A program made the translations under genes and the position numbers. Below are positions 1 through 9,110 of a stretch of 64,000 nucleotides of DNA, one piece after another. Positions within the stretch are counted from its first letter, which is position 1, and each line of letters starts with the position of its first letter. The stretch is taken from assembly GCF_005221385.1 (NCBI RefSeq), contig NZ_CP039903.1:2046001-2110000 (forward strand), written 5' to 3'. Under the pieces are notes generated by a model. The model was not told where the DNA came from. It ran no database searches and worked only from the letters and a program-made list of their open reading frames with translations. Source of the stretch: Agrobacterium tumefaciens. GTDB taxonomy: Bacteria; Pseudomonadota; Alphaproteobacteria; Rhizobiales; Rhizobiaceae.

Positions 1-1
1 C

Positions 2-415
2 GCCGAACGCCAGATTCTTCTCGATACGACGGGCACCGCCTCCGGCGAAGCGCGCGGCGTGATCGATGCCGGGCGCCTGATGGAAATCCAGGCCCTCATC
101 CGCCAGATGCCGGTCAGCGACAAGGTCGTGGATGCGATCCTCTCGCTCGTCCGCTCCGCCCGCCCCGGCCATGGCAACAAATTGACCGACAAGCACGTTG
201 TCTGGGGACCGGGTCCGCGCGCCGGCCAGTCGCTGATGCTGACGGCTCGTGCCCGTGCGCTCTACGAAGGCCGGCTCGCCCCGTCGCTGGACGATGTCCA
301 TGCACTGGCCGAACCGGTGCTGGAACACCGCATGGCGCTGACCTTTGCGGCCCGCGCCGAAGGCATGTCGGTGCGCGATGTCATCGCAGCCCTCGTGGAG
401 CAGGCGAAGAACTAA
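2..415 (+). CDS. MoxR-family AAA+ ATPase, C-terminal part (5' truncated)
   Basis: The reading frame is open from the window edge to a TAA at 413-415, so only the C-terminal part of the protein is present. The visible 137 codons look like the lid domain of MoxR ATPases: a helical stretch around MPVSDKVVDAILSLV and a segment running from GPGPRAGQSL into the region where MoxR proteins carry the ASPRA-like sensor 2 sequence. MoxR proteins are chaperone-like ATPases usually encoded with DUF58 and von Willebrand A proteins, which is exactly what follows. The Walker A and B motifs lie outside the window, so activity cannot be judged. An internal GTG at 59 is in frame but is not the start. Confidence 0.85.
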   Translation, partial: AERQILLDTTGTASGEARGVIDAGRLMEIQALIRQMPVSDKVVDAILSLVRSARPGHGNKLTDKHVVWGPGPRAGQSLMLTARARALYEGRLAPSLDDVHALAEPVLEHRMALTFAARAEGMSVRDVIAALVEQAKN

Positions 416-452
416 AAAGACGCGTGCCTAACCTTTCGCGAAAGGAGTGCCT

Positions 453-1367
453 GTGGCATCCATCGGCCAGATCGTAGACAAGACGCCGGGTAGCGAAGTT
501 CTGGCGCGCGCGCGCCAGCGTGCCGCACTGGTGCCGGACTGCATGGTCGAGGCAAAGCGCATCGCCAACACCGTCACCGCCGGCTGGCACGGCCGCCGCA
601 AGCGCGGCATCGGCGAAAATTTCTGGCAGTTCCGCCCCTATGCCGAAGGCGAAAGCCTGTCGCGCATCGACTGGCGCCGCTCGGCCCGCGACGACCATAC
701 CTATGTGCGCGACCGGGAATGGGAAGCCGCCCACACCATCTGGCTCTGGGCCGACATGTCGCCATCGATGATGTTCAAATCCACCCTCGGCTCCGTTTCC
801 AAGGAAAGCCGCGCATTGGTGCTTATGCTGGCGCTGGCGGAAATCCTGGCGCGCTCGGGCGAGCGCATCGGCTGCCCCGGCATCATGGAGCCGGTCTCGG
901 CCAGAAACGCCGCCGAACGGCTGGCCGCCGCCATCATGCATGCGCCGCTCACCACAGGCATGCCGGAAACGGGCATGATCCGCGGCGCGAGCGATATCGT
1001 CCTCATCGGCGATTTTCTCGATGATGCGAAAAACGTGATGGAGCGGATTTCGCCGCTCGCCCGGCGCGGCCTGCGCGGCCATGTGGTGGAAATCGCCGAT
1101 CCGGCCGAGGAAACCTTCCCCTATTCCGGCCGCACGGAATTCACCGATCCGGAAACCGGCGAAAAACTGGTGTCCGGCCGCGCCGAGACCATTCGTGAGG
1201 ATTACACTCGCGCCTATCTCGCAAGGCGCGAGGCGCTGTCCTCATCGCTGCGCCGTCTCGGCTGGAACTTCGTCTTCCACCGCACCGATCATCTTGCTTC
1301 CGAGGCGCTTGTGGCCGTTCACATGTATCTTTCCGGCGCGCCAGCGCAAGGCGGTGGGCACAGATGA
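453..1367 (+). CDS. DUF58 domain-containing protein
   Basis: A 304-residue protein of the DUF58 family, the usual partner of MoxR ATPases. The family signature is clear at about residues 71-79 (RIDWRRSAR), followed by the strand with ADMSPSMM near residue 100, which resembles a von Willebrand A metal site (DxSxS). No signal peptide or membrane segment is evident, so it is probably cytoplasmic or membrane-associated through partners. The start is taken as GTG 453 because AAAGGAG at 441-447 is well spaced for it; an in-frame GTG at 447 sits on top of that ribosome-binding site. It ends in an ATGA overlap with the next gene, implying translational coupling. Its exact role is unknown; in Bat-like operons these proteins are linked to envelope stress or chaperone functions. 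Confidence 0.85.
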   Translation: MASIGQIVDKTPGSEVLARARQRAALVPDCMVEAKRIANTVTAGWHGRRKRGIGENFWQFRPYAEGESLSRIDWRRSARDDHTYVRDREWEAAHTIWLWADMSPSMMFKSTLGSVSKESRALVLMLALAEILARSGERIGCPGIMEPVSARNAAERLAAAIMHAPLTTGMPETGMIRGASDIVLIGDFLDDAKNVMERISPLARRGLRGHVVEIADPAEETFPYSGRTEFTDPETGEKLVSGRAETIREDYTRAYLARREALSSSLRRLGWNFVFHRTDHLASEALVAVHMYLSGAPAQGGGHR

Positions 1368-4174
1368 GCGCATTGCCTTTCGTCTTCACCAGCCCTTACA
1401 TCCTCTTCGGCCTCTTGGCGCTGCCCGCCATCTGGTGGCTGCTGCGGCTCACCCCGCCGCGCCCCAAGGCGGAAGTGTTTCCGCCACTGAAGATATTGGC
1501 AACGGTGCTGAAGCGCGAGGAAACGCCATCGAAAAGCCCGTGGTGGCTGACCCTTTTGCGCATGGCGCTTGCCGCCGCCGTGATTTTCGCGCTGGCCGAT
1601 CCGGTGGTGAACCCGCGCAACAACAGCATTGCCGGCAGCGGCCCGCTGGTGCTGTTGGTCGATAATGGCTGGGCCTCCGCACCCGACTGGGAAAGGCGCG
1701 TGGCCACCGCTCAGGCCCTGATCGGCGATGCGGAGCGGGCCGACCGCCCCGTCTCCATCAGCTTCACCGCCGATGCCGAACATGATGCCGTCTCGGGAAC
1801 GACGGCCGTGGCGCTGGACAAGCTTGCCGCCGCCAAGCCGAAACCGCTGATACCGGACCGCGTGCGCACGGCCGAAGCCATCACCGAGGCGCTGAACGGC
1901 ACGACCCCCGGCACGCTCGCTTATATTGCCGATGGTGTTCAGACCGCGCAGGATGAAAACGCGATGAGAACGCTTGCCAGCCTCTCACCCGCCGAATTCC
2001 GCATCGTGAAGGGCGACGGCAAGGCCATCGCCGCCATCACCAGCGCCACCAACAATGCCGATGCCATGAGCGTCACACTTTCGCGGCTCGACACGGCCGA
2101 AGCCGCCCGGCTGACCGTCAATGCGCAAGACAGCCAGGGCCGCATCCTCGCCAATGGTATCGCGAACTTCGCGCCCGGCGCGGCCGAAACCACGGCAACG
2201 GTGGAAGCCCCCTTCGAACTGCGCAACGATTTTGCCCGCCTGTCCCTCGAAGGCGTGTCTACGGCGGGTGCGGTGCATCTTCTCGACGACGGCTTCCGCC
2301 GCCGTCGCGTGGCGCTGCTGGCCGGTGAAACCGGCAATGATTTCCAGCCGCTGCTACAACCGCTTTATTACATCAGCCGCGCACTTCAGCCTTTCGCCGA
2401 TCTCATTCCGCAGCGGCAGGCCGATCTGGCGCAGGCGATCCCGGAAATCCTGCAATCCAACCCCTCCGTCATCGTCATGGCCGATATTGGCCGCCTGCCG
2501 CAGGAAACCTATGAGCCGATGCAGCGTTGGCTCGCCGGCGGCGGCACGCTCATCCGTTTCGCAGGGCCGCGTCTTGCCGCAGCCCCGGCAGACGATCCTC
2601 TGGTGCCGGTGACGCTCAGGCAGGGCGAACGTGCGCTTGGTGGCGCGCTCTCCTGGGCCGAGCCGCAGCCGCTTGCCGATTTCCCGAATTTCGGCGCTTT
2701 CGCCGGCATGCCGAAGGCGGATGGCATTCTCGTCAAACGCCAGGTTCTGGCCGAACCGACACCTGACCTGGCGGAACGCACATGGGCAAGCCTTGCCGAT
2801 GGCACGCCGCTCGTTACAACCCGCACTGTCGATGCTGGCCGCATCGTGCTCTTCCATGTCAGCGCTGAAGCGAGCTGGTCCGACCTGCCGATCTCGGGCC
2901 ATTTCGTCGATATGCTGCGCCGTATCGTGCAATTGTCGAAGGCGGGCGGCGCTTCTGCCAACGCCAATGCCCCGGCCGCCGCCCTGCCCCCGTTCCGCCT
3001 CTTGACGGCTGAAGGCGCACTGTCCGCCGAAATCGGCACTGCCCGACCGCTGGAAATGCGCGCCGGCCAGCCGCCCCGCACCGGTTTCGACAATCCCCCC
3101 GGCCTTTACGGCACAGAGGATGGTTTCGTGGCTCTCAACCTCCTGCCGGCAGGTGCGACGCTGCGCCCGCTCGACACATCCGCCGCCGGTGTCAGCACCA
3201 CCAGCGAAGCGCTGATCGGCGAAACCGCCAAATCGCTGCGCCCGGCCCTGTTCATCGCCGCCTTCCTGATGCTGATTGCCGACAGCCTGATCGTGCTCTT
3301 CATGAACGGCGCCTTCGCGCGCCTGCCGAAAGCCCGCAGCGCCACCGCCGCTACCATTCTATTGGCCCTGGGCGCCTTTGCCGCCATGTCGCCAACGGAT
3401 GCCCGCGCCGACGATCCGAAACCCGGCGACGAGCAGATTTTCGAGCGGCTGGATACGACACATCTCGCTTATGTCCGCACCGGCGAAGACGATGTCGACC
3501 GCATTTCCGAGCAGGGTCTCCAAGGTCTCAGCGAATTCCTGACCTGGCGCACGACGCTGGAGCCCGGTCAGCCGGTTGGCCTCGACATCTCCAAGGATGA
3601 ATTGTCCTTCTATCCCATCATTTACTGGCCGGTTTCCGCCACGGCACCCATGCCGTCCAGCGCCGCCATATCGCGCATCGACGCCTATATGCGCGCCGGC
3701 GGCACGGTTTTGTTTGATACACGCGACCAGTTCACGTCGCTCGACACCGGCACGACCAGCGCTAATGGCGAGCGTTTGCAGGCGATCCTCGCCAATATCG
3801 ATATTCCGCCGCTGGAGCCCGTGCCGGAAGACCACGTGCTGACGCGCTCCTTCTACCTGCTCACCAATTTCCCCGGCCGTTACAATGGTTCGCCGCTCTG
3901 GGTGGAATCCCGTCAGGGCGCGGCGAAGACCACCTCGGGCCTCTCCTCCTCCGGCGATGGCGTGACGCCGATCATGATAACGGGCAATGATTTCGCCGGC
4001 GCCTGGGCCGTCGATCCGCAGGGCGCACCGGTTCTGCCAACCGTGCCGCCGGACGAGATGCAGCGCGAACATGCCTTCCGCTCCGGCGTCAACATCATGA
4101 TGTATATGTTGACCGGCAACTACAAGGCCGATCAGGTCCACGTTCCCGCACTTCTCGAACGGTTGGGGCAGTGA
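1364..4174 (+). CDS. BatA/DUF4159 domain membrane protein
   Basis: A 936-residue protein starting in an ATGA overlap with the DUF58 gene. The N-terminus is a BatA-type module: a membrane helix around residues 8-28, a Pro/Arg-rich loop and a second helix near 65-85. A von Willebrand-like strand follows, reading LLVDNGWAS, so the usual DxSxS metal motif is degenerate. Two hydrophobic helices near residues 629-665 precede a C-terminal DUF4159 domain from about residue 693 (FERLDTTHLAYVR...). DUF4159 has a glutamine-amidotransferase-like fold of unknown function. The protein is probably anchored in the inner membrane with large soluble domains, as part of the MoxR/DUF58 complex. Confidence 0.85.
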   Translation: MSALPFVFTSPYILFGLLALPAIWWLLRLTPPRPKAEVFPPLKILATVLKREETPSKSPWWLTLLRMALAAAVIFALADPVVNPRNNSIAGSGPLVLLVDNGWASAPDWERRVATAQALIGDAERADRPVSISFTADAEHDAVSGTTAVALDKLAAAKPKPLIPDRVRTAEAITEALNGTTPGTLAYIADGVQTAQDENAMRTLASLSPAEFRIVKGDGKAIAAITSATNNADAMSVTLSRLDTAEAARLTVNAQDSQGRILANGIANFAPGAAETTATVEAPFELRNDFARLSLEGVSTAGAVHLLDDGFRRRRVALLAGETGNDFQPLLQPLYYISRALQPFADLIPQRQADLAQAIPEILQSNPSVIVMADIGRLPQETYEPMQRWLAGGGTLIRFAGPRLAAAPADDPLVPVTLRQGERALGGALSWAEPQPLADFPNFGAFAGMPKADGILVKRQVLAEPTPDLAERTWASLADGTPLVTTRTVDAGRIVLFHVSAEASWSDLPISGHFVDMLRRIVQLSKAGGASANANAPAAALPPFRLLTAEGALSAEIGTARPLEMRAGQPPRTGFDNPPGLYGTEDGFVALNLLPAGATLRPLDTSAAGVSTTSEALIGETAKSLRPALFIAAFLMLIADSLIVLFMNGAFARLPKARSATAATILLALGAFAAMSPTDARADDPKPGDEQIFERLDTTHLAYVRTGEDDVDRISEQGLQGLSEFLTWRTTLEPGQPVGLDISKDELSFYPIIYWPVSATAPMPSSAAISRIDAYMRAGGTVLFDTRDQFTSLDTGTTSANGERLQAILANIDIPPLEPVPEDHVLTRSFYLLTNFPGRYNGSPLWVESRQGAAKTTSGLSSSGDGVTPIMITGNDFAGAWAVDPQGAPVLPTVPPDEMQREHAFRSGVNIMMYMLTGNYKADQVHVPALLERLGQ

Positions 4175-4175
4175 C

Positions 4176-6260
4176 ATGACATTGACCTTCGCCCCCTTCC
4201 TGCCGTGGATCGTGATCGCCATTCTGGCCGTCGCCGCCCTCGCGCTCTCCTTCATCGGCCTGTGGCGCGGCGTGCGCGGCGCATGGCTGCGCGGGCTGGC
4301 GCTCGCCGCTCTGCTTGCGGCCATTGCCAATCCGCTTCTGACGCAGGAGGAACGTGAGCCGCTCTCCACCATCGTGCCCGTAATCGTCGACCGTTCACAG
4401 AGCCAGGACGTGCAGGACCGGCCACAAATGACCGATACCGCACTGGAGACGCTGAAAGACCGGCTGTCGCGCTTCCCGCGTATCGAACCGCGCATTGTGG
4501 AGGTACGCGACGATGGCGAGAGTGATTCGCCCTCGACCCAGCTTTTCTCGGCGCTCTCCTCGGCCGTTTCCGATGTCTCGCCGTCACGCGTCGGCGGCGC
4601 GATCTTCCTCAGCGACGGCCAGATCCACGATATCCCGAATGCCCTGCCCAATGCCGAACAGGCGCTGGGCTTCCGCGCGCCCGTGCATGGGCTGATCACC
4701 GGCAAGGCCGATGAATTCGACCGCCGTATCGAGATCGTCCGCGCCCCACGCTTCGGCATCGTCAACGAGGAACAGCAGCTGACGCTGCGCGTCTTTGACG
4801 ACGGTCGCCCCGCAGGCGGCGGTGCGGCGGAAGTGACGGTGAAGATGAATGGCGAAGAAATCGCCACGCTGCAGGCCACCCCCGGCCAGCCGACGCCGTT
4901 CAGTTTCAAGGTTCCGCGTGGCGGCAACAATGTCATGGAATTTTCCGTCGCCGAGCTTCCCGGCGAAGTGACGGCGGCCAACAACCGCGCCGTTCACCTG
5001 ATCGAAGGCATCCGCCAGAACCTGCGCGTGCTGCTGGTCTCCGGCGAGCCGCATGCCGGCGAACGGGCGTGGCGTAACCTCCTGAAATCCGACGCCTCGG
5101 TCGATCTGGTGCATTTCACCATTCTGCGCCCACCGGAAAAACAGGACGGCACGCCGATCAACGAACTCTCGCTGATCGCCTTCCCCACCCGCGAATTGTT
5201 CGTCGAAAAGATCGAGGATTTCGACCTCATCATCTTCGACCGCTACCAGCATCGCGGCGTGCTGCCGATCCTCTATTACGATTACATCGCCCAATATGTC
5301 GAAAAGGGCGGCGCGCTCTTGATCGCCGCCGGGCCGGAACATGCCGGTCAGGATTCGATCGCCATGACGCCGCTTGCCTCCGTGCTGCCGGCCCAGCCGA
5401 CCGGTCAGGTGCATCAAGCCGCTTTCTACCCGCGCCTTTCGGAAGCGGGCAAAAAACACCCCGTCACCCGCGGGCTGGATGGATCTGGCGTTGAGCCGCC
5501 GCAATGGGGCCGCTGGTTCCGCACCATCAGCGTCGACCCGCCGCAGGGCCAGACCGTGATGCTGGGCGATGGGCAAGACCCGCTGCTGGTGCTGAACCGT
5601 CAGGGCGAAGGCCGTGTGGCCATGCTGCTGTCCGATCAGGGCTGGCTCTGGGCTCGCGGTTATGAAGGCGGTGGCCCGCATGTGGCGCTTTACCGCCGCA
5701 TCGCCCACTGGCTGATGAAAGAGCCGGAGCTTGAAGAAGAAGCGCTGACGGCGCGGGCCAATGGCCGCACATTGCAAATCACCCGCCAGACCATCGGCGA
5801 CGATCCCGGTCAGGCAAACGTGCGCTTCCCTTCCGGCAAGACCGAGAACATGGCCTTCACCAGCACCGAGCCCGGTCTTTACAGGATCGAGCGCCGTATG
5901 GACGAAACCGGCCTGTTCGAGATCAAAAACGGCGATTTCACCACCCTCGTCCATGTCGGCGCGGTGGATGCGCCGGAATTCAAGGCGATGATTTCGACCA
6001 CCGAAACGCTGAAACCGCTGGCCGACGCCACCAGGGGCAGCGTGCACCGTGTCGCCGATAATTCCGGCCGCATCGCGCTGCCCGATATATTGCCGGTGCG
6101 GGGTGACATCAGGGTTGCCGACGAAGATCGCATGCTGATACGTCTGACCGACGAGACAGTGCTGAAAGGTGTCAACACCCTGCCGCTGTTTGCCGGTTTT
6201 GCCGGGCTTGCCGCCCTGCTGCTTGCCTTCTCCGCGCTCTGGTGGCGTGAAGGGCGGTAA
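4176..6260 (+). CDS. Large membrane protein of the MoxR/DUF58 operon (VWA-like, amidotransferase-like fold)
   Basis: A 694-residue protein one base after the stop of the DUF4159 gene, so clearly in the same operon. It has two N-terminal membrane helices (about residues 8-28 and 35-52), a soluble region and a C-terminal helix near 668-688 followed by a short Arg-rich tail. Near residue 70 the sequence VIVDRSQS keeps the DxSxS pattern of a von Willebrand A metal site, unlike the degenerate copy in the upstream protein. The central region (LLIAAGPEHAGQDS and neighbours) resembles the glutamine-amidotransferase-like domain common in such proteins. No catalytic function can be assigned from sequence. 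Confidence 0.75.
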   Translation: MTLTFAPFLPWIVIAILAVAALALSFIGLWRGVRGAWLRGLALAALLAAIANPLLTQEEREPLSTIVPVIVDRSQSQDVQDRPQMTDTALETLKDRLSRFPRIEPRIVEVRDDGESDSPSTQLFSALSSAVSDVSPSRVGGAIFLSDGQIHDIPNALPNAEQALGFRAPVHGLITGKADEFDRRIEIVRAPRFGIVNEEQQLTLRVFDDGRPAGGGAAEVTVKMNGEEIATLQATPGQPTPFSFKVPRGGNNVMEFSVAELPGEVTAANNRAVHLIEGIRQNLRVLLVSGEPHAGERAWRNLLKSDASVDLVHFTILRPPEKQDGTPINELSLIAFPTRELFVEKIEDFDLIIFDRYQHRGVLPILYYDYIAQYVEKGGALLIAAGPEHAGQDSIAMTPLASVLPAQPTGQVHQAAFYPRLSEAGKKHPVTRGLDGSGVEPPQWGRWFRTISVDPPQGQTVMLGDGQDPLLVLNRQGEGRVAMLLSDQGWLWARGYEGGGPHVALYRRIAHWLMKEPELEEEALTARANGRTLQITRQTIGDDPGQANVRFPSGKTENMAFTSTEPGLYRIERRMDETGLFEIKNGDFTTLVHVGAVDAPEFKAMISTTETLKPLADATRGSVHRVADNSGRIALPDILPVRGDIRVADEDRMLIRLTDETVLKGVNTLPLFAGFAGLAALLLAFSALWWREGR

Positions 6261-6343
6261 GGGCGTTTCCAGCGAAGAGCTTAAGGCGCTTCACGTCTCG
6301 GAACGGAAAACGGGAAGCGGCCGCCGCCCGGCGGCCTGGGAAG

Positions 6344-6763
6344 ATGAACATGAATTTCGTTTTGAGCGACGTCGCGGATGCAGAGGCCGAAAAGGCCATC
6401 CGCGATCCGCTGGTGGCCTATAATCTCGCCCGTTTCGGCGAAAGCGACAAACGCGACCTCACCATCACCATCCGCGATGACGACAATACCGTCACCGGCG
6501 GTCTGGTGGGGTATACCGGCCGCGGCTGGCTTTATGTGCAGCTTCTCTTCGTGCCGGAAACCATGCGCGGTCAGGGCACAGCTGCGAAGCTGCTTGCAAT
6601 GGCGGAGGAGGAAGCCAGAAAGCGCGGCTGCATGGGGGCCTATATCGACACGATGAACCCGGATGCCCTGAGAACCTACGAACGCTACGGCTTCACCAGG
6701 ATCGGCTCGCTCGGCCCCCTTTCCAGCGGCCAATCGATCACCTGGCTCGAGAAACGCTTCTAG
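6344..6763 (+). CDS. GNAT family N-acetyltransferase
   Basis: A 139-residue single-domain GNAT protein. The acetyl-CoA loop is visible as VPETMRGQGTAAKLLAMAEEEARKRG (Arg/Gln-x-x-Gly-x-Gly/Ala pattern), followed by the typical C-terminal strand with NPDALRTYERYGFTRIG. The substrate cannot be predicted. The first ATG is at 6344, but the in-frame ATG at 6350 is better spaced from GGGAAG. It lies 83 bases after the membrane-protein operon and could be co-transcribed. A large palindromic repeat begins directly after its stop codon. Confidence 0.85.
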   Translation: MNMNFVLSDVADAEAEKAIRDPLVAYNLARFGESDKRDLTITIRDDDNTVTGGLVGYTGRGWLYVQLLFVPETMRGQGTAAKLLAMAEEEARKRGCMGAYIDTMNPDALRTYERYGFTRIGSLGPLSSGQSITWLEKRF

Positions 6764-6770
6764 CAGGCTG

Positions 6771-6991
6771 TTGAAAATCATCGATGGCGCTGGGTGTCGT
6801 TATACCCCCCTCTGTCCTGCCGGACATCTCCCCCTCAAGGGGGGAGATTGTTCCGTGGCGATGTCTCGCACCTCTCGACGGTCGAGAATGAAGCGGCGAG
6901 AAAGCCTCTTGCCGATCTCCCCCCTTGAGGGGGAGATGTCCGGCAGGACAGAGGGGGGTATAACGACACCCAGCGCCGTCGATGATTTCAA
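6771..6991. repeat. Large palindromic intergenic repeat (family A, copy 1)
   Basis: Two long inverted arms, 6771-6848 and 6915-6991, are nearly perfectly complementary and flank a central segment of about 66 bases. The core of each arm contains CCTGCCGGACATCTCCCCCT, which recurs in closely related form at 14211-14386. It resembles the palindromic mosaic repeats known in Rhizobiales intergenic DNA. It has no coding capacity of its own and could fold into a long hairpin in RNA, possibly acting as a terminator or stabiliser for the upstream gene. Confidence 0.85.
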
Positions 6992-6997
6992 GTGTCG

Positions 6998-7090
6998 CGT
7001 ACTGTGGAAGCAGATTAAATGCGACGCGCTTTATCTCTTTGTTTTTGTGCATGTCTCCCAAAACCGCTGCACAGTTTTGGGAGACATGCT
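6998..7090 (-). repeat. Intergenic repeat, AGAGCA...AAACAAAGAG family (family D)
   Basis: Read on the minus strand this segment starts with CTAGAGCATGTCTCCCAAAA and later contains AAACAAAGAG. The same start and inner motif recur at 21196-21300 and 33180-33282, and a shortened relative lies at 54540-54612. It ends exactly at the stop codon of the LysR gene. Confidence 0.6.
7049..7089 (-). terminator. Perfect 16-bp hairpin downstream of the LysR gene
   Basis: Arms 7049-7064 and 7074-7089 (GCATGTCTCCCAAAAC and its complement) pair perfectly around a 9-base loop. On the minus strand it follows the LysR stop codon within two bases and is followed by a T-rich stretch (ACAAAAACAAAG read on that strand is not a classical U-run, so termination is plausible rather than certain). 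Confidence 0.6.
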
Positions 7091-8044
7091 CTAGGCGGCG
7101 ATCCCCGAGACCCCACCATCCACATTGCGAACCATGGCCTCGCGGATTTGCTGGCGAAGCCACACGGCTCCGGCATCCGCGTCGGTCTGCAATGTCCAGA
7201 CCATGGCAACGGGCGGGAAATTGAGCGTTACGGGCACCGGGCTTATCTCCAATCCGAGCATCGGCGCATAACGCAGCGCGATGCGCGAGGACACGGTGGC
7301 CAGCACCGCCGAAGATCGCGCCGTGGCCAGAACCGAGAGGAAATCAGGTGCGGCTGCGACCACATCGATTTCCAATCCGCTCAGTTCCAGCGCATCCTTG
7401 ATGCAGCCATGCAGGCTGTCCGTCTGCGAGATAACCGCGTGTTTGGCCTCCATATAGGCGTCCAGTCCCACGGGATTGGGCAGATCGAGCAGGGCCGGGT
7501 TGAAACAGCAAAGCACGCTGGAGGAATAGAGCGGCTCGCAATGGTGACGCTGCTCTTTCGAATAGGTGCATCCCACCGCCATGTCGATCACACCCGTATC
7601 CAGCATCGCCGTGATTTCCTGCTCCTGCCCGCTGCGGGCGAGAATGCGGATTCCCGGGGCGATCTCGCGCAGCCGCGCCGTCAGATCCGGCAGCAGCAAC
7701 AATTCCACCTCGCTCGACATGCCTAGCCGGAAGGTGCGTCGCTCCGTTGCCGGATCGAAAACATCCGCAGTCATCACCGCCGCCTGCGCCTGCCGGAGCG
7801 CCTGCCGCACCGGGCCGGCCAGATTGAGCGCCCGCGCTGTCGGTTTCATCTCCTGTCCCACGCGGATGAAAAGCTCATCCTGAAACAGCGTCCGCAGGGT
7901 GGAGATGTTGTGGCTCATGGCCGGCTGCTGGATTTTCAGCCGCCGCGCGGCGCGCGTGACATTCATTTCCTCCATCATCGCATCGAAAGCGATGAGAAGA
8001 TTGAGGTCGAAGGAACGGAGATTGAAATGATCGATAGTTTGCAT
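7091..8044 (-). CDS. LysR family transcriptional regulator
   Basis: A 317-residue protein of full LysR length. The N-terminal winged helix-turn-helix spans about residues 10-70 (FDLNLLIAFDAMM, then NVTRAARRLKIQQPAMSH), followed by the linker helix and a periplasmic-binding-like effector domain. It belongs to the NodD/LinR-like branch by its FDLNLL start. The gene is transcribed away from the metallo-beta-lactamase-fold gene at 8132, with 87 bases between the two starts, so by the usual LysR arrangement it probably regulates that neighbour and itself. The effector is unknown. Confidence 0.9.
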   Translation of the reverse strand: MQTIDHFNLRSFDLNLLIAFDAMMEEMNVTRAARRLKIQQPAMSHNISTLRTLFQDELFIRVGQEMKPTARALNLAGPVRQALRQAQAAVMTADVFDPATERRTFRLGMSSEVELLLLPDLTARLREIAPGIRILARSGQEQEITAMLDTGVIDMAVGCTYSKEQRHHCEPLYSSSVLCCFNPALLDLPNPVGLDAYMEAKHAVISQTDSLHGCIKDALELSGLEIDVVAAAPDFLSVLATARSSAVLATVSSRIALRYAPMLGLEISPVPVTLNFPPVAMVWTLQTDADAGAVWLRQQIREAMVRNVDGGVSGIAA

Positions 8045-8131
8045 AAGTCACATCGATTTGATTGCTGACCTGCCTACACTTAGCTGGAGTGCGGAAAGTT
8101 TCAAGACATTCCCTCAACCCAGGAGCTCCCA
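8045..8131. promoter_or_regulatory. Divergent promoter region, LysR / MBL-fold gene
   Basis: The only non-coding DNA between the two divergent genes. A LysR-type operator and overlapping promoters are expected here by family precedent. AGGAGCTCCCA just before 8132 supplies the ribosome-binding site for the MBL-fold gene. No operator can be assigned with confidence by eye. Confidence 0.4.
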
Positions 8132-9097
8132 ATGCCATCACGCCGCTCACTTCTCAAAGGCGCTGCCAGTGCCATCTTCGCCGCCCCTTTCGTTGCCCCC
8201 GCCGCCGCATTCGCCAAGGCACCCTTGGCCGCCACTCAGGCACCCGGCTTTTATCGGCTGATGGTCGGCAAGGTGGAAGTCACCGCCCTTTCGGACGGCG
8301 TCATCGCGCTGCCGCTCGCCAAAATCTACACCAACACGACGCCGGAACATGCGGCCAAGGTGCTAAGGGATGCGTTCCTGCCGGAAGAGACACCGACGTC
8401 GGTCAATGCGTTTCTCGTCAACACAGGAGACAGGTTGGTCCTGATCGATGCGGGCACCGGCACCTATCTCGGCCCAAGCCTCGGCAGGCTCGTCGCCAAT
8501 ATCGAGGCCTCCGGTTACAAGGCCGACGAGATAGACGACATTATCCTCACCCATATCCACACGGACCATTCCGGCGGGCTTTCGGCAGATGGCAAACGCG
8601 TCTTTGCCAATGCGACGCTCAGGGTCAATGCGCGCGAAGCCGCCTTCTGGCTTGACGAGGCAAAGGCCAAGGCAGCCCCTGAAGCGCTGAAGAAAGGTTA
8701 TGCCGAAGCCAAGGAAAGCATCCAGCCCTATATCGATGCCGGTAAATTCGAGACCTTCAGCGATAATGCCGCACCGGTCTCCGGTCTCGGCTCGATCCTT
8801 TATGCTGGCCATACGCCCGGCCACAGCGGCATCGTTGTCGAAAGCGACGGCCAGAAGATCGTCTTCTGGGGCGATATCACCCATGGCGATATCCTCCAGT
8901 TCGATGAGCCTGATGTGGCCATCGAGTTCGACGTCGACCAGAAGGCTGCCGTCATCGCGCGTGATCTGGCGTTCAAACAGGCGGTGGAGGGCAGATATCT
9001 GGTGGCCGGCGCGCATATCGCCTTCCCCGGCATCGGCCATGTGCGCACCGACAGCACCAATTACGACTGGCTGCCGGTCAATTATACGACGCTGTAA
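8132..9097 (+). CDS. Tat-exported MBL-fold metallo-hydrolase
   Basis: A 321-residue protein. The N-terminus carries a twin-arginine signal (SRRSLLKGAAS, a hydrophobic stretch and a likely AFA cleavage site near residue 28). The metallo-beta-lactamase signature is HIHTDH at about residue 141; further metal ligands appear in AGHTPGHSG and in GDITH. The arrangement is that of the broad lactonase/glyoxalase-II-like hydrolases. Tat export suggests metal loading in the cytoplasm and action in the periplasm. The substrate is unknown; the neighbouring LysR gene suggests an inducible function, perhaps on a lactone or ester. Confidence 0.85.
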   Translation: MPSRRSLLKGAASAIFAAPFVAPAAAFAKAPLAATQAPGFYRLMVGKVEVTALSDGVIALPLAKIYTNTTPEHAAKVLRDAFLPEETPTSVNAFLVNTGDRLVLIDAGTGTYLGPSLGRLVANIEASGYKADEIDDIILTHIHTDHSGGLSADGKRVFANATLRVNAREAAFWLDEAKAKAAPEALKKGYAEAKESIQPYIDAGKFETFSDNAAPVSGLGSILYAGHTPGHSGIVVESDGQKIVFWGDITHGDILQFDEPDVAIEFDVDQKAAVIARDLAFKQAVEGRYLVAGAHIAFPGIGHVRTDSTNYDWLPVNYTTL

Positions 9098-9110
9098 GCG
9101 CAGAACAGAA

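Noticed and set aside
3359..6047. Long open frames on the minus strand (541 and 487 codons)
   Set aside because: They lie opposite two well-supported membrane protein genes, have shadow-type composition (high Arg, Gly, His) and no family resemblance; high-GC DNA often leaves such antisense frames open.
6771..6991. CRISPR array or transposon ends
   Set aside because: The repeats are inverted pairs, not regularly spaced direct repeats. No transposase or cas gene is near.
8132..9097. Specific assignment as an acyl-homoserine-lactone lactonase
   Set aside because: HxHxDH is shared by many MBL-fold enzymes. A Tat signal and a LysR neighbour do not identify the substrate.
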